A stretch of DNA of 62,090 bases from Thalassospira sp. (GTDB lineage: Bacteria; Pseudomonadota; Alphaproteobacteria; Rhodospirillales; Thalassospiraceae), in the NCBI RefSeq assembly GCF_030690045.1, contig NZ_JAUYHK010000013.1:1-62090 (forward strand). Direction: 5' to 3'. Positions 45,022 through 55,495 of this stretch are shown here, in pieces. The translations under genes were made by a program, and so were the position numbers. The notes beneath the pieces were generated by a model. The model ran no database searches. It was not told where the DNA came from and saw nothing but the letters and a program-made list of their open reading frames with translations. The number at the start of each line of letters is the position of its first letter. Position 1 is the stretch's first letter.

Positions 45022-46200
45022 ATGCAAAAGTCACACCGCACCAGAATTATCGTGGCACTGGGTACGGCGCAAACGCTGGCCTTTGGCACCACGTTTTATC
45101 TGCCTGCCATTCTGGCCGAACCAATGGCCCGCGATATCGGCGTTCCGACAAGCTGGGCATTTGGGGCCTTTTCGCTGGCCCTGCTGATTTCGGCCTTTCT
45201 CGGGCCCCTCTTTGGGGCGCGGATTGACCGGTTTGGCGGGCGGAATATCTTAAGCTCCTCCAGTCTGGTTTTTGCCGCCGGTCTTGGCATTCTGGGCCTG
45301 TCGGACAGCATGGCCGTGATGTGCCTTGCCTGGCTGGTAATTGGCATCGGCATGTCGATGGGGCTTTATGAATCGGCCTTTGCCACACTGGTCGGGTTGT
45401 TTGGCAGCACTGCCCGTGGTCCGATTACCGGCATTACCCTGATCGCCGGATTTGCCAGCACGATTTGCTGGCCGATATCGGCGGGGATCGAGGCGGAATA
45501 TGGCTGGCGGATTGTCTGTTTCTTTTGGGCAGGCACGCACATTGTACTGGGATTGCCGTTAAACCGGTTATTGATCCCGGCGGGCAATATGCTTTCCGAT
45601 CCGGCCCGCGTGGAAACAGCCACACCCCCGGCCCGCCTTTCGCGGCGGGATTATGTCAGCCTGCCAATGATCTTGCTGGCCTTTGTTTTTGCCGCAAGCT
45701 GGTTCACGGCAACCGCCATGGCCGCCCATTTGCCGCGCCTGTTGCAAATATCGGGCATGGATGCCAGCAGTGCCATTCTGGCGGCATCGCTGGTCGGCCC
45801 GGCACAGGTGGCCGGGCGGGTGCTGGAATTTGGTCTGTTGCGGCACTGGCACCCGATGATCTCGGCCCGGCTGGCCACCCTGATGCATCCGGTCGGGGCG
45901 GCTCTTCTGATGGTCCTTGGTGGCCCGGCAGGCATGATTTTCACCGGCCTGCATGGCACGGGCAACGGCATTCTGACCATCGCCAAGGGGACCTTGCCCC
46001 TTGCCGTTTTCGGCCCCAACGGCTATGGCGCACGGCAGGGTTTTCTGGTTGCCCCGTCGCGCTTTGCCCAGGCGGCCGCACCGTTCCTGTTTGGCATGCT
46101 GATTGACGCGACGGGCACACAGGCCCTGTGGCTGACCATCCTTTTGGGTGGCTTGGCGGGATTGACCCTGTGGTTTGTCCGCCCATCCGTTAAAGGGTAA
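45022..46200 (+). CDS. MFS transporter
   Basis: A 392-residue carrier with about 12 helices. Loop 2-3 reads GARIDRFGGRNIL, an MFS motif A variant. The first helix TLAFGTTFYLPAILAEPMA is of the CynX/oxalate-formate-like group. The substrate is unknown. It is inserted, in opposite orientation, between degP and rarA, and its last 11 bases overlap the end of convergent degP. Confidence 0.83.
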   Translation: MQKSHRTRIIVALGTAQTLAFGTTFYLPAILAEPMARDIGVPTSWAFGAFSLALLISAFLGPLFGARIDRFGGRNILSSSSLVFAAGLGILGLSDSMAVMCLAWLVIGIGMSMGLYESAFATLVGLFGSTARGPITGITLIAGFASTICWPISAGIEAEYGWRIVCFFWAGTHIVLGLPLNRLLIPAGNMLSDPARVETATPPARLSRRDYVSLPMILLAFVFAASWFTATAMAAHLPRLLQISGMDASSAILAASLVGPAQVAGRVLEFGLLRHWHPMISARLATLMHPVGAALLMVLGGPAGMIFTGLHGTGNGILTIAKGTLPLAVFGPNGYGARQGFLVAPSRFAQAAAPFLFGMLIDATGTQALWLTILLGGLAGLTLWFVRPSVKG

Positions 46201-47653
46201 ACTGCGCCGTCAGGATCTGGCCATTGCGTTTCACCGCAATCGCCCACCGACCTGCGGCCTCGCCCGAGGCAACCACGTCTTTCAGGCGGGCAACCGAATC
46301 AATCGCCACCCCATTGACCTCGACGACGAAATCGCCCTTTTGCAGGCGGGCGCGTCGTGCCAGAGATTCACTGCCGACCGACATCACAATGACGCCGGAA
46401 CTCATCATATCTATGCCGATCTCGTCGGCCAGTGCCGGATTGACATTGGCGACAATCGCCCCTGAAAACGGATTGCGTCCGGTGATTTCGGACTGATCGC
46501 GGGCCGGGACATCCGGCGCGATTTCAAGCGGCATGGCAAGATCAATCTGCCGCCCCTGCCGGATCACGGTCAGATTTGCCGTACCGGGCAATTCCAGGGT
46601 GGCGATGCGGAACCGCAAGGCATCCGGGTCATCAACGCGCAGGCCATTAATCGCCGCCACCACATCACCGGGGCGCAATCCGCCCCGCTCCGCCGGGCTG
46701 GCCGGGCGGATGGCATTGACCAGAACCCCACCGGGACGTTCCAGTTCCAGCGACCGCGCCAGATCGGCCGTCACCGGTTGCCCGGCGGCCCCAAACCACG
46801 GGCGGCGCAAATCCCCGGAAATCAGGCCGCGCATCACCACCTTGACCATATTGACCGGCACGGCAAAACCAATGCCGTTCGACCCGCCGCCACGGGTGAA
46901 AATCGCCGAATTGACACCAATCAGATTGCCATCCATATCCACCAGCGCCCCGCCGGAATTCCCCGGATTGATCGCCGCATCGGTCTGGATGAAAGACTGA
47001 AAATCCTGCCCGGTGACTCCGGCGCGTGACAGGGCCGATACAATGCCGCTGGTCACGGTTTGCCCTACCCCGAACGGGTTGCCAATCGCCAGAACCAGAT
47101 CGCCGACCTCGACCGCATCAGAATCGCCAAGGGTAATCGCCGGTAACAATCCATCGACATCGCGCAGGCGCAAGACGGCAAGGTCCGTGCCTTCATCCGA
47201 TCCCACCAGTTCGGCGTCATATTCGCGGCGGTCATGCAGGACAACGCGAATTTCACTGGCCCCGTCCACCACATGATGATTGGTAATCACCGTACCTTCA
47301 CGCGAGACGATCACCCCAGACCCCAATGACCGCTCTACCCGTTGCCGGGGCGCCCCCAATGCGCCGCCAAACCGTTCGCCAAAAAATTCCCGAAAAAACG
47401 GGTCATTCATGAACGGATTGGCCGGGCGCGATGTCACCACCTTTTTGGTATAGATATTGACCACAGCAGGCGCTGTTTGTTTGACCAGCGGCGCAAAAGA
47501 CAGCTTTATTTCCGCTTCCGACCCCGGAAGATGGCGATCAATTGTGGCCTGGGCCATTGATGTTGCGGGGACCCCCGCCACAAAACCAAGGCCCATCACG
47601 ACGGCCAGAACAAACTTCGCTGCAATCTTTGACGTCACGGCGGAATCTCTCAC
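46190..47653 (-). CDS. degP: periplasmic serine protease DegP/HtrA (Do family)
   Basis: A 487-residue chaperone-protease. The signal peptide occupies about 1-35 (AAKFVLAVVMGLGFVAG, ending MAQA). The catalytic triad is H127 (TNHHVVDG), D157 (EGTDLAVLRL) and S233 (GNSGGALV). Two PDZ domains follow (about 290-380 and 400-487). Start is GTG 47653, or GTG 47638 which would shorten the n-region. It degrades or refolds envelope proteins and is usually under sigma-E-like stress control. Confidence 0.93.
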   Translation of the reverse strand: MRDSAVTSKIAAKFVLAVVMGLGFVAGVPATSMAQATIDRHLPGSEAEIKLSFAPLVKQTAPAVVNIYTKKVVTSRPANPFMNDPFFREFFGERFGGALGAPRQRVERSLGSGVIVSREGTVITNHHVVDGASEIRVVLHDRREYDAELVGSDEGTDLAVLRLRDVDGLLPAITLGDSDAVEVGDLVLAIGNPFGVGQTVTSGIVSALSRAGVTGQDFQSFIQTDAAINPGNSGGALVDMDGNLIGVNSAIFTRGGGSNGIGFAVPVNMVKVVMRGLISGDLRRPWFGAAGQPVTADLARSLELERPGGVLVNAIRPASPAERGGLRPGDVVAAINGLRVDDPDALRFRIATLELPGTANLTVIRQGRQIDLAMPLEIAPDVPARDQSEITGRNPFSGAIVANVNPALADEIGIDMMSSGVIVMSVGSESLARRARLQKGDFVVEVNGVAIDSVARLKDVVASGEAAGRWAIAVKRNGQILTAQFTL

Positions 47654-47742
47654 TGCGGGTTAAATCAGGGGCGGGATATGCCGGTCCCATGTAGATTGAA
47701 TTTTGTTCGGGCGCAACCGCCTGTCCCCAAAACGCCTGCGTA

Positions 47743-47775
47743 AAACAAAACGGGCGATGCCTGCGCACCGCCCGT
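47743..47775 (-). terminator. intrinsic terminator at the end of the ribosomal superoperon
   Basis: On the minus strand ACGGGCG and CGCCCGT pair around a 12-base loop, followed by TTTTGTTTT. It is 31 bases past the rplQ stop. Confidence 0.83.
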
Positions 47776-47805
47776 CTGTATCTTCAAGGCCAAAGCAGGG
47801 CCGAC

Positions 47806-48237
47806 TTATTCAGCCGACTGCTCGTCGCCTTCACCCTCTGCTTCGAGGCGGGCGCGATCTTCTGCGCCTTTGGCTTCCGGATTGCGTTCGACCAGTTCGA
47901 TCACAGCAACCGGAGCCGCATCCCCGTAACGGAAGCCAGCCTTCAGAACGCGGGTGTAACCACCCGAACGATCCTTGTAACGTTCGGCGATTTCACCGAA
48001 CAGTTTGGCAACGACTTTCTCGTCACGCAGGGTCGAAAGTGCCTGACGGCGTGCATGCAGGTCGCCCCGCTTGCCCAGCGTAATCAGTTTTTCGACATAC
48101 GGGCGAAGATCCTTGGCCTTCGGAAGAGTGGTCTTGATCTGCTCATGGGTCAGCAACGAAGCTGCCATGTTCGAGAACATCGCCTTGCGGTGAGACGCAG
48201 TACGATTGAGTTTACGGCCTTGCATACCGTGACGCAT
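47806..48237 (-). CDS. rplQ: ribosomal protein L17
   Basis: A 143-residue L17 of the large subunit near the exit tunnel. Signature: [20 protein letters not shown] at the N-terminus and [23 protein letters not shown] near residue 105. The C-terminal 25 residues are an acidic extension ([17 protein letters not shown]). ATG 48237 has AAGGAGAG upstream. Last gene of the superoperon. Confidence 0.97.
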   Translation of the reverse strand: MRHGMQGRKLNRTASHRKAMFSNMAASLLTHEQIKTTLPKAKDLRPYVEKLITLGKRGDLHARRQALSTLRDEKVVAKLFGEIAERYKDRSGGYTRVLKAGFRYGDAAPVAVIELVERNPEAKGAEDRARLEAEGEGDEQSAE

Positions 48238-48398
48238 TTGAACTCTCCTTATGCCTTGGCTTCGCGCACGAAACCGATTGTAAAACCGCCACGCCACCCC
48301 AAACGGGTCATGCACGGACGGTGCGGGCAACCTGCCCAGTCATTTGGAACACATAATGCGTTCCGGTTATGCGGCCAACAAGGCCGAAGGCCCGTTAC

Positions 48399-49415
48399 TT
48401 AAAACGGGTCTTCAAACTTGCGGGCCAGATCTTCGATATTCTCGGGCGGCCAGCCGCCGACTTCCATCCCGAGATGGAGGCCCATCTGGGCGAGAACGTC
48501 TTTGATTTCGTTCAGCGACTTACGACCGAAATTCGGCGTACGCAGCATTTCGGCTTCGGTTTTCTGAACCAGATCGCCGATATAGATGATGTTGTCGTTC
48601 TTGAGGCAATTTGCCGAACGGACCGAAAGTTCCAGTTCGTCAACCTTGCGCAACAGGTTTTTATTGAACGGCAGTTCGTCTTCTTTCTTTTCTTCGACAA
48701 CCGCATCGGGTTCTTCGAAGTTGACGAACAGCGACAACTGGTCCTGCAAGATACGGGCGGCAAGTGCAACCGCATCTTCCGGCGTGACCGAACCGTTGGT
48801 TTCAACCGTCAGCGACAATTTGTCAAAGTCGGTATCCTGACCCACACGGGTGTTTTCCACCTTGTAGGCCACTTTACGGATCGGGCTGAAAATCGCATCG
48901 ACCGGAATCAGACCAATCGGCGAATCTGCCGAACGGCTGGTATTGGCGGCAACATAACCCTTACCGATTTCAACGGTAAATTCGATCGTCAGCGATGCCC
49001 CATCATCAAGATGGCACAACACCAGACCCGGATTGAGAATTTCAATATCGGCGCTGGTTTGAATCTGTCCGGCGGTCACGGCACCCGGGCCGGTCGCCTT
49101 GAGAACCATTTTCTTCGGACCTTCGGCATGCATGCGCACGCCCATCGTCTTGATATTCAGGATGATGTCGGTGACATCTTCACGCACACCCGGGACCGAC
49201 GAAAATTCGTGTAAAACGCCTTCGATCTGGATAGCAGTCACCGCAGCACCCTGAAGCGACGACAGCAGAATACGACGCAGCGCGTTACCCAAAGTCTGAC
49301 CAAAACCGCGCTCCAGCGGTTCAGCCACGATTGTACCGACGCGGCTGGCGTCAGTACCCGAGGTAACATCAAGCTTGGTCGGCTTAATCAGTTCCTGCCA
49401 GTTCTTCTGAATCAC
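48399..49415 (-). CDS. rpoA: RNA polymerase alpha subunit
   Basis: A 338-residue subunit. The N-terminal assembly domain includes [19 protein letters not shown], and the C-terminal domain includes [16 protein letters not shown] and the 265-determinant-like region. GTG 49415 is selected: it gives the conserved MIQKNWQEL start with AAGGTGGG upstream; GTG 49424 would add three residues. It lies between rpsK and rplQ as usual. The 115-base gap to rpsK holds two short GC stems. Confidence 0.96.
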   Translation of the reverse strand: MIQKNWQELIKPTKLDVTSGTDASRVGTIVAEPLERGFGQTLGNALRRILLSSLQGAAVTAIQIEGVLHEFSSVPGVREDVTDIILNIKTMGVRMHAEGPKKMVLKATGPGAVTAGQIQTSADIEILNPGLVLCHLDDGASLTIEFTVEIGKGYVAANTSRSADSPIGLIPVDAIFSPIRKVAYKVENTRVGQDTDFDKLSLTVETNGSVTPEDAVALAARILQDQLSLFVNFEEPDAVVEEKKEDELPFNKNLLRKVDELELSVRSANCLKNDNIIYIGDLVQKTEAEMLRTPNFGRKSLNEIKDVLAQMGLHLGMEVGGWPPENIEDLARKFEDPF

Positions 49416-49530
49416 GAGACCCACCTTCGCAACTGGAGCCTAGATAAGGGGGGCACGAAGCCCCCGCGAGAAACGCGAACAGGCCCGGTTTCCCGGGCCA
49501 AAACGCGCGGTCGTCCGCAGATCGGCGCGA

Positions 49531-49926
49531 TTAGACGCGACGACGCTTGCGCGGACGGCAACCATTGTGCGGAATCGGCGTTACGTCTTTGATCGACGTA
49601 ATGGTGAAACCAACAGCCTGCAACGCGCGCAGTGCGGATTCACGCCCTGAGCCGGGGCCTTTGACCTCGACTTCAAGGGTTTTCATGCCGTGTTCAGCAG
49701 CTTTCTTGCCAGCATCTTCTGCGGCCATCTGCGCTGCATACGGAGTCGATTTACGCGAACCCTTGAAACCCATGCCACCGGCAGACGACCAGGAAATGGT
49801 ATTTCCCTGCACGTCAGAGATGGTGATCATGGTGTTGTTAAAGGTCGCATTTACGTGCGCAATGCCGTTCGTAATGTTTTTACGTTCGCGGCGGCGGACA
49901 CGAGTCGCCTGAGGAGCTTTTGCCAT
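49531..49926 (-). CDS. rpsK: ribosomal protein S11
   Basis: A 131-residue S11 located on the platform of the small subunit. [19 protein letters not shown] and the C-terminal [16 protein letters not shown] are diagnostic. It starts 14 bases after rpsM. Confidence 0.97.
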   Translation of the reverse strand: MAKAPQATRVRRRERKNITNGIAHVNATFNNTMITISDVQGNTISWSSAGGMGFKGSRKSTPYAAQMAAEDAGKKAAEHGMKTLEVEVKGPGSGRESALRALQAVGFTITSIKDVTPIPHNGCRPRKRRRV

Positions 49927-49940
49927 TGTCGTTGCCTACC

Positions 49941-50309
49941 TTACTTCTTCTTGCCGGCGATCGGCTTGGCCGGGCCCTTACGGGTACGCGCATTGGTATG
50001 CGTACGCTGACCATGAACCGGAAGACCGCGGCGATGACGCAGACCGCGATAGCAACCGAGATCCATCAAACGTTTGATGTTCATCGCGATTTCGCGGCGA
50101 AGGTCGCCTTCGACAACGTAATCGGCATCGATAACTTCACGGACTTTAAGCACCTGATCATCATTGAGCTGATGAACGCGGGTCTGTGCTTCGATACCAA
50201 CTTTCTGGCAGATTTCTTTGGCTTTGGCCGGGCCGATACCGGTAATATAGGTAAGCGCAATCACGACGCGCTTCGCGGTCGGGATATTTACGCCAGCAAT
50301 ACGAGCCAC
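49941..50309 (-). CDS. rpsM: ribosomal protein S13
   Basis: A 122-residue S13 at the subunit interface, contacting the P-site t[23 protein letters not shown] begins the protein, and [20 protein letters not shown] ends the globular part. The start is GTG 50309 with AGAGGAG upstream. rpmJ (L36), often before rpsM in other bacteria, is absent from the gap. Confidence 0.97.
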   Translation of the reverse strand: MARIAGVNIPTAKRVVIALTYITGIGPAKAKEICQKVGIEAQTRVHQLNDDQVLKVREVIDADYVVEGDLRREIAMNIKRLMDLGCYRGLRHRRGLPVHGQRTHTNARTRKGPAKPIAGKKK

Positions 50310-50370
50310 TATGTAGACTCCTCTTATCTGTTAACAAATCCAGCGGCATATCCGGTAGGGAGGGCGTTGC

Positions 50371-50398
50371 AAAAGCGGGTTGACATCAGCCAACCCGC
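50371..50398 (-). terminator. terminator-like hairpin between adk and rpsM
   Basis: On the minus strand GCGGGTTG and CAACCCGC form an 8-bp stem with an 8-base loop followed by TTTT. It is 27 bases past the adk stop and may attenuate read-through from the spc part into the alpha part. Confidence 0.6.
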
Positions 50399-50425
50399 CA
50401 AATAATAACAATCCCTCCCGGGAAT

Positions 50426-51070
50426 TTACCCCAGGATGGCTTTGATCTCGCGCGTAACTTCGTCGATTTCGGCCATGCCGTCAACTGTTTTCAGCTTCCC
50501 TGCCTGTTTATAGTAGGGAATAATCGGTGCTGTTTGCCCGTGATAGGCTTCCAGTCGCGACATTACCGTTTCGGCATTGTCATCCGCACGACGTTTGAAT
50601 TCGGTGCTGCCACATGCGTCGCACACACCGTCGATTGCGGGCTTTTCAAATTCATCATGATAGCCCTTGCCGCATTTGGCACAGGTATAACGGCCAACAA
50701 TGCGCCCGGTCAGGGCCGCATCATCTACCACCAGCTGCAAAACATAATCGAGCTTGAGGCCCTTTTTTTCCAGCATGACATCCAAGGCTTCTGCCTGGGC
50801 TGTCGTGCGGGGAAAACCATCCAGAATGAAACCGTTTTTGGTGTCATCCTGGTCCAGTCTTTCGGATATCAGGCCGATCATCAAATCGTCGGGCACAAGC
50901 TGCCCGGCTTCCATGATCGACTTTGCCTTCTGACCCAGCGCAGTTCCGGCGGCAACCGCTGCACGCAGCATGTCCCCCGTCGAAAGCTGAATCATCCCGC
51001 GTTCTGTTTCAAGACGCTTTGCCTGGGTGCCTTTACCGGCACCGGGCGGGCCAAGAAGGATAATATTCAT
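50426..51070 (-). CDS. adk: adenylate kinase
   Basis: A 214-residue kinase that interconverts ATP+AMP and 2 ADP. The P-loop GPPGAGKGT is at 7-15, and the NMP-binding part includes LSTGDMLRAAVAAGT. The LID domain has four Cys (CAKC and CDAC), so it is a zinc-type LID, unlike the E. coli enzyme. It lies in the superoperon between secY and rpsM, an ancient order. Confidence 0.96.
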   Translation of the reverse strand: MNIILLGPPGAGKGTQAKRLETERGMIQLSTGDMLRAAVAAGTALGQKAKSIMEAGQLVPDDLMIGLISERLDQDDTKNGFILDGFPRTTAQAEALDVMLEKKGLKLDYVLQLVVDDAALTGRIVGRYTCAKCGKGYHDEFEKPAIDGVCDACGSTEFKRRADDNAETVMSRLEAYHGQTAPIIPYYKQAGKLKTVDGMAEIDEVTREIKAILG

Positions 51071-51105
51071 TGTCTTCCCCTGAAAGTCACGGGTCGATCC
51101 GGCTG

Positions 51106-52455
51106 TTACCGGTTGCGCCCGCGCAGTTTTGACTTCTTGATCAGGCCTTCATACTGGTGCGCCAGCATATGTGACTGGATCTGTGCGACGGTGTCCATGG
51201 TTACAGTGACAACGATCAGCAAGCTAGTCCCACCAAAGTAGAACGGCACAGACCATTCCGAAATCAAAATTTCAGGAAGAATACAAACAAAGGCAAGATA
51301 GGCCGCGCCAATGACGGTCAGACGGGTCAGGATATGGTCCAGATGCGCCGCCGTATTTTTACCCGGACGAATCCCCGGAATAAATCCGCCATGCTTTTTC
51401 AGATTGTCCGCCGTATCATCGGGGTTGAAAACAACCGCCGTATAGAAAAAGGCGAAAAACACGATCAGGCCGATATAAAGCGCGATATAAAGCGGCTGCC
51501 CCCGTCCCAGCAAGGCCGTAACCGTGCTGAGCCATTCCGGGCCACCGGCCCCACCGGCGGTAAACTGCGCGACCGACAACGGCATCAGCAAAAGAGAGCT
51601 GGCGAAAATCGGCGGAATCACACCGGCAGTATTGATCTTGAGCGGAAGATGCGAGCTTTGCCCTTCCATCACCTTCATGCCGACCTGTCGTTTCGGATAC
51701 TGGATCAGTACCCGGCGCTGGGCGCGTTCGACAAAGACGATAAAGGCAATAACCGCAACCACCATCACCAGAATGGCAACGATAATCAGGGCGGAAATCG
51801 CACCGGTGCGGCTAAGTTCCAGGGTCCCGACCATTGCAGAAGGCAATTCGGCCACAATCCCGGCGAAAATGATCAGTGAAATACCATTGCCGATGCCGCG
51901 CTGGGTAATCTGTTCGCCCAGCCACATCAGGAACATCGTACCGCCAACCAGCGTCACAACCGCGGTAAAGCGGAAAAACATTCCCGGATCATGAACAGCA
52001 GCACCAGCCGACCCGGACATGCTTTCCAGACCGACCGCAATGCCCCATGCCTGAATCGTCGCGATAATCACGGTCAGGTAACGGGTATACTGGTTGATCT
52101 TTTTGCGGCCCTGCTCGCCCTCTTTTTTCATCTGTTCAAGCGTCGGCGAGACGGTCGTCATCAGCTGAATGATAATCGAGGCCGAAATATACGGCATGAT
52201 ATTGAGTGCGAAGATGGTCATACGACCCAACGCACCACCGGCAAACATATCGAACATGCCCAGAACACCATCCGCATTCTGCTGGAAAATATCCGCAAGA
52301 ATGGCCGGGTCCACACCGGGAACCGGAATATAGGTGCCAAGACGGTACACAATAAGCGCGCCTAACGTGAACCAGATACGCTTTTTAAGCTCGGTTGCCT
52401 TGGAAAAAGACGACCAGTTCATGTTCGCGGCAAGTTGCTCGGCGGCCGATGCCAT
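51106..52455 (-). CDS. secY: protein translocase subunit SecY
   Basis: A 449-residue channel subunit with ten transmembrane helices. Typical blocks: RIWFTLGALIVYRLGTYIPV (TM1), GIMPYISASIIIQL-like NIMPYISASIIIQLMT (TM2-3), and GMKVMEGQSSHLPLKINTAGVIPPIF. It works with SecE/SecG and SecA. The 81-base gap from rplO carries a long inverted repeat. Confidence 0.96.
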   Translation of the reverse strand: MASAAEQLAANMNWSSFSKATELKKRIWFTLGALIVYRLGTYIPVPGVDPAILADIFQQNADGVLGMFDMFAGGALGRMTIFALNIMPYISASIIIQLMTTVSPTLEQMKKEGEQGRKKINQYTRYLTVIIATIQAWGIAVGLESMSGSAGAAVHDPGMFFRFTAVVTLVGGTMFLMWLGEQITQRGIGNGISLIIFAGIVAELPSAMVGTLELSRTGAISALIIVAILVMVVAVIAFIVFVERAQRRVLIQYPKRQVGMKVMEGQSSHLPLKINTAGVIPPIFASSLLLMPLSVAQFTAGGAGGPEWLSTVTALLGRGQPLYIALYIGLIVFFAFFYTAVVFNPDDTADNLKKHGGFIPGIRPGKNTAAHLDHILTRLTVIGAAYLAFVCILPEILISEWSVPFYFGGTSLLIVVTVTMDTVAQIQSHMLAHQYEGLIKKSKLRGRNR

Positions 52456-52484
52456 GCACTCAACTCCAATACGCTAAAACTTGG

Positions 52485-52520
52485 AGGGTCCGGACCCACT
52501 TTTGATGGAGCCGGACCCTC
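52485..52520. repeat. 10-bp inverted repeat in the rplO-secY gap
   Basis: GAGGGTCCGG and its exact complement CCGGACCCTC flank 16 bases. There is no adjoining T-tract on the minus strand, so it looks like an mRNA stem or processing site rather than a terminator. Confidence 0.65.
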
Positions 52521-52536
52521 ATGACGTTACAAAGGC

Positions 52537-53025
52537 TTATTCTGCGGTTTCGGCTTCGGCGGCTGCCGGAACCAGAACCTTGACCGATCCACCAGCCTTC
52601 TCGACAGCGGCAATTGCCGCCTTGGAAGCACCGGTAATCTCGATGTTCAGTTTTGCCTTGAGTTCGCCTTTGCCAAGCAGGCGGAGGCCGTCTTTCTGCG
52701 GACGGGCCAGGCCTTTTTCGGCCAGAATGGCGACGGTAACATTTGCACCTTCTTCCAGAACACCGTTATCAACGGCGGTCTGAAGGGTTGCAAGGTTGAC
52801 AACGCCATACTGCTTTTTGAAGATATTCGTAAAGCCGCGTTTCGGCAAACGGCGATAGATGGGCATCTGCCCGCCTTCAAAGCCATAAATGGCTACGCCG
52901 GAACGGGATTTCTGACCCTTCTGACCTGCGCCAGAAGTTTTGCCCTTGCCCGAGCCGATACCGCGACCAACCCGGGTACGCGCCTTGCGGGCACCCGGAT
53001 TATCGGCGAGTTCGTTGAGTTTCAT
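52537..53025 (-). CDS. rplO: ribosomal protein L15
   Basis: A 162-residue L15. The N-terminus [20 protein letters not shown] and the [16 protein letters not shown] block are diagnostic. ATG 53025 is preferred over TTG 53028. It precedes secY in the spc region. Confidence 0.96.
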   Translation of the reverse strand: MKLNELADNPGARKARTRVGRGIGSGKGKTSGAGQKGQKSRSGVAIYGFEGGQMPIYRRLPKRGFTNIFKKQYGVVNLATLQTAVDNGVLEEGANVTVAILAEKGLARPQKDGLRLLGKGELKAKLNIEITGASKAAIAAVEKAGGSVKVLVPAAAEAETAE

Positions 53026-53053
53026 CAATCAACACCTTTTCGATCTGGATCAA

Positions 53054-53251
53054 TCAAGCCTCGTCCACACGGACGAGGTGATTAACCTTGGAGATCATAC
53101 CGCGAACAGCCGGAGTATCTTCCAGCTCACGAGTCCGGTGCATCTTGTTGAGGCCAAGACCGACCAGCGTAGCACGCTGGTCGTCCGGACGCCCGATCGG
53201 AGAACCGGTCTGGGTAACACGAATGGTCGCAGCTTTTTTCTTGGCAGCCAT
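53054..53251 (-). CDS. rpmD: ribosomal protein L30
   Basis: A 65-residue L30. [20 protein letters not shown] followed by [12 protein letters not shown] is characteristic. ATG 53251 gives the usual length; the longer frame lies inside rpsE. The start is 4 bases after the rpsE stop. Confidence 0.96.
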   Translation of the reverse strand: MAAKKKAATIRVTQTGSPIGRPDDQRATLVGLGLNKMHRTRELEDTPAVRGMISKVNHLVRVDEA

Positions 53252-53255
53252 CGGG

Positions 53256-53849
53256 TTACTCCTTTTCAAGAACGGCGGCTGCGGCAGCTGCTGCTGCCGA
53301 CGAACCGCTATCGCGACGGGCGACAATCTCGCCAACCTTGAGACCGCGCTTTGCGGCAATCTGGCGCGGCGAAGCGCCATTTACCAGTGCGTCAAGGGTG
53401 GCGCGAATGACGTTGTGCGGGTTGTTGGAACCGGTACATTTCGCGACAACGTCCTGTACACCCATGGTTTCAAAAACCGCACGCATTGCACCGCCGGCGA
53501 TGATGCCGGTACCGGCCGGAGCCGAGCGAAGAAGAACGCGACCTGCACCAAAATGACCATTGATGTCATGATGCAGGGTACGGCCTTCGCGCAGCGGGAC
53601 GCGGATCATGTTGCGCTTGGCTGCTTCGGTGGCCTTGCGGATCGCTTCGGGAACTTCACGGGCCTTGCCCGTGCCGTAGCCGACGCGACCGCGCTGGTCA
53701 CCGACAACAACCATTGCGGAGAAAGCAAAGCGACGACCGCCTTTGACCACTTTTGCGACGCGGTTGATACCAACCAGCTTGTCGACAAATTCGGTCTCTT
53801 CGCGGCTTTTCGGCGCCTGCTGCTGCTGTTGAGTCTGATTACGTGCCAT
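53256..53849 (-). CDS. rpsE: ribosomal protein S5
   Basis: A 197-residue S5, involved in decoding accuracy. [20 protein letters not shown] and [16 protein letters not shown] are typical. A Gln-rich N-terminal stretch and an Ala-rich C-terminal run (AAAAAAAA) extend it beyond the E. coli length. Confidence 0.96.
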   Translation of the reverse strand: MARNQTQQQQQAPKSREETEFVDKLVGINRVAKVVKGGRRFAFSAMVVVGDQRGRVGYGTGKAREVPEAIRKATEAAKRNMIRVPLREGRTLHHDINGHFGAGRVLLRSAPAGTGIIAGGAMRAVFETMGVQDVVAKCTGSNNPHNVIRATLDALVNGASPRQIAAKRGLKVGEIVARRDSGSSAAAAAAAAVLEKE

Positions 53850-53860
53850 GGTCTTGCCCC

Positions 53861-54208
53861 TTAGAAGTCCAGACCGCCCTCACGGGCGGCATCGGCCAGA
53901 GCTTTCACCCGGCCATGGAACAGATACCCGCCACGGTCAAAAACAACCGTTTTAAGTCCAGCGGCAACTGCACGTTCTGCAATAGCCTTACCCACGCGCG
54001 CAGCGGCTTCAGCATTGCTGCCCTTGCCACCATTCTCCGCCGACGAAGCCGATACCAAGGTGGTACCTGCAACATCGTCGATGATCTGCACGTAGATATG
54101 TGCGTTTGAACGGTGCACGCTGAGGCGCGGGCGACCGGCCGCTTTCTGGCGGATCGCAAATCGAACGCGACGTTTGCGGCGTTCGAGAAGACTTCTCACG
54201 TTTTTCAT
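53861..54208 (-). CDS. rplR: ribosomal protein L18
   Basis: A 115-residue 5S-rRNA-binding L18. The basic N-terminus ([20 protein letters not shown]), [17 protein letters not shown] and the C-terminal [20 protein letters not shown] mark it. 11 bases separate it from rplF. Confidence 0.96.
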   Translation of the reverse strand: MKNVRSLLERRKRRVRFAIRQKAAGRPRLSVHRSNAHIYVQIIDDVAGTTLVSASSAENGGKGSNAEAAARVGKAIAERAVAAGLKTVVFDRGGYLFHGRVKALADAAREGGLDF

Positions 54209-54219
54209 CGTGCCAGTCC

Positions 54220-54753
54220 TTACTTCTTCTTGCCTTCTTTGCGCACGATATATTCGCCTTCGTAACGGACACCCTTGCCTTTGTAAGGCTCCGGACCGCG
54301 CCAGCTGCGGGCATTTGCCGCGAACTGACCGACAAGCTGTTTATCGGCGCCAGAAATGGCGATAAGGGTCGGCTTTTCAGCGACAACGGTCAGCCCCTGC
54401 GGGATGTCCATTTCAACGTCGTGTGAAAAACCAAGCTGCAAAACCAGTTTGCTGCCCTGAACCTGGGCACGGTAACCAACGCCGGTAATTTCCAGCTTTT
54501 TGGTGAAACCTTCCGAAACACCGGCAACCAGGTTGGCGATGTTGGCACGGGTGGTACCCCAAAGCGCGCGGGCGCGCTTGCTGTCATTTTGCGGCTTTAC
54601 CCAGATCTGATTCTCTTCCTGGGTAACGGCTACATCCGAGGTCAGCGACAGAACCAGCTCACCGAGCTTGCCCTTTGCACTGATTTTGTCTTCGGTCAGA
54701 TTGATGGTTACGCCGTTAGGCACGTCCACCGGATTTTTACCAATTCTCGACAT
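54220..54753 (-). CDS. rplF: ribosomal protein L6
   Basis: A 177-residue L6 near the factor-binding site. [19 protein letters not shown] starts it, and the C-terminal [20 protein letters not shown] is the family end. Located between rpsH and rplR. Confidence 0.97.
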   Translation of the reverse strand: MSRIGKNPVDVPNGVTINLTEDKISAKGKLGELVLSLTSDVAVTQEENQIWVKPQNDSKRARALWGTTRANIANLVAGVSEGFTKKLEITGVGYRAQVQGSKLVLQLGFSHDVEMDIPQGLTVVAEKPTLIAISGADKQLVGQFAANARSWRGPEPYKGKGVRYEGEYIVRKEGKKK

Positions 54754-54764
54754 CGTGGCTCCCC

Positions 54765-55163
54765 TTAGAATACCTTGCAGAGGATTTCGCCGCCGACATT
54801 CTGCTCGCGAGCCTCCTGATCCGAAAGAACCCCTTTCGGGGTGGATAGGACTGCGATGCCCAAGCCGTTATATACCTTCGGAAGATCTTTGATCTTCGAA
54901 TATACACGACGGCCCGGGGTCGAGACGCGGTCGACCTGCTTGATCACGCCTTCGCCCTCAAAATATTTGAGTTCGATGATGATTTCGCTGACGCCCTTAC
55001 GGATTTCATTGATGTTGTAACCACGAATATAACCTTCGCGCTGGAGAACATCCAGCACGCCGGTCCGCAGTTTCGAAGCCGGTGAGACAACGCTGGGTTT
55101 ACCAACGCGCTGACCGTTACGGATACGCGTGAGCATATCGCCGACTGGATCGGTCATCGACAT
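54765..55163 (-). CDS. rpsH: ribosomal protein S8
   Basis: A 132-residue S8 that binds helix 21 of 16S rRNA and, in E. coli, represses the spc operon. [19 protein letters not shown] and the C-terminal [14 protein letters not shown] [20 protein letters not shown] are diagnostic. ATG 55163 or ATG 55157 may start it. Confidence 0.97.
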   Translation of the reverse strand: MSMTDPVGDMLTRIRNGQRVGKPSVVSPASKLRTGVLDVLQREGYIRGYNINEIRKGVSEIIIELKYFEGEGVIKQVDRVSTPGRRVYSKIKDLPKVYNGLGIAVLSTPKGVLSDQEAREQNVGGEILCKVF

Positions 55164-55176
55164 GTGAAGTCCCTCC

Positions 55177-55482
55177 TTACCAGCTTGACTTCACCATGCC
55201 CGGGATCTGACCGCGTGAAGCAAGTTCACGAAGCGCGATACGGGACAGGCGGAATTTGCGGTATACACCGCGCGGACGACCAGACAGCAGGCAGCGGCTA
55301 CGCTGACGGCTGGGGGCCGCGTTACGCGGTACTTGGGCGAGTTTCATCACAGCGACGATGCGGTCTTCGAAAACCGTTTCGTGGTTGCCAATTACCGCCT
55401 TGAGAGCGGCGCGCTTTGCAGCGTATTTCTTAGCCAGGCGTTCCCGTTTGAGTTCGCGCTGGACAGCACTTTTCTTGGCCAT
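55177..55482 (-). CDS. rpsN: ribosomal protein S14 (zinc-independent type)
   Basis: A 101-residue S14. [20 protein letters not shown] and the C-terminal [20 protein letters not shown] [20 protein letters not shown] identify it. No CxxC pairs are present, so this is the long, zinc-free form. ATG 55482 follows GGAGGTTGGCCC; the longer frame overlaps rplE. Confidence 0.97.
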   Translation of the reverse strand: MAKKSAVQRELKRERLAKKYAAKRAALKAVIGNHETVFEDRIVAVMKLAQVPRNAAPSRQRSRCLLSGRPRGVYRKFRLSRIALRELASRGQIPGMVKSSW

Positions 55483-55495
55483 GGGCCAACCTCCG

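Noticed and set aside
46190..46200. Overlap of MFS and degP ends as a sequencing error
   Set aside because: Both C-termini look complete and convergent overlaps of this size are common, so no frameshift is needed.
50310..50425. Hidden rpmJ (L36) gene between adk and rpsM
   Set aside because: No frame encodes the short Cys/Lys-rich L36 sequence; the spacer contains only a hairpin and the rpsM leader.
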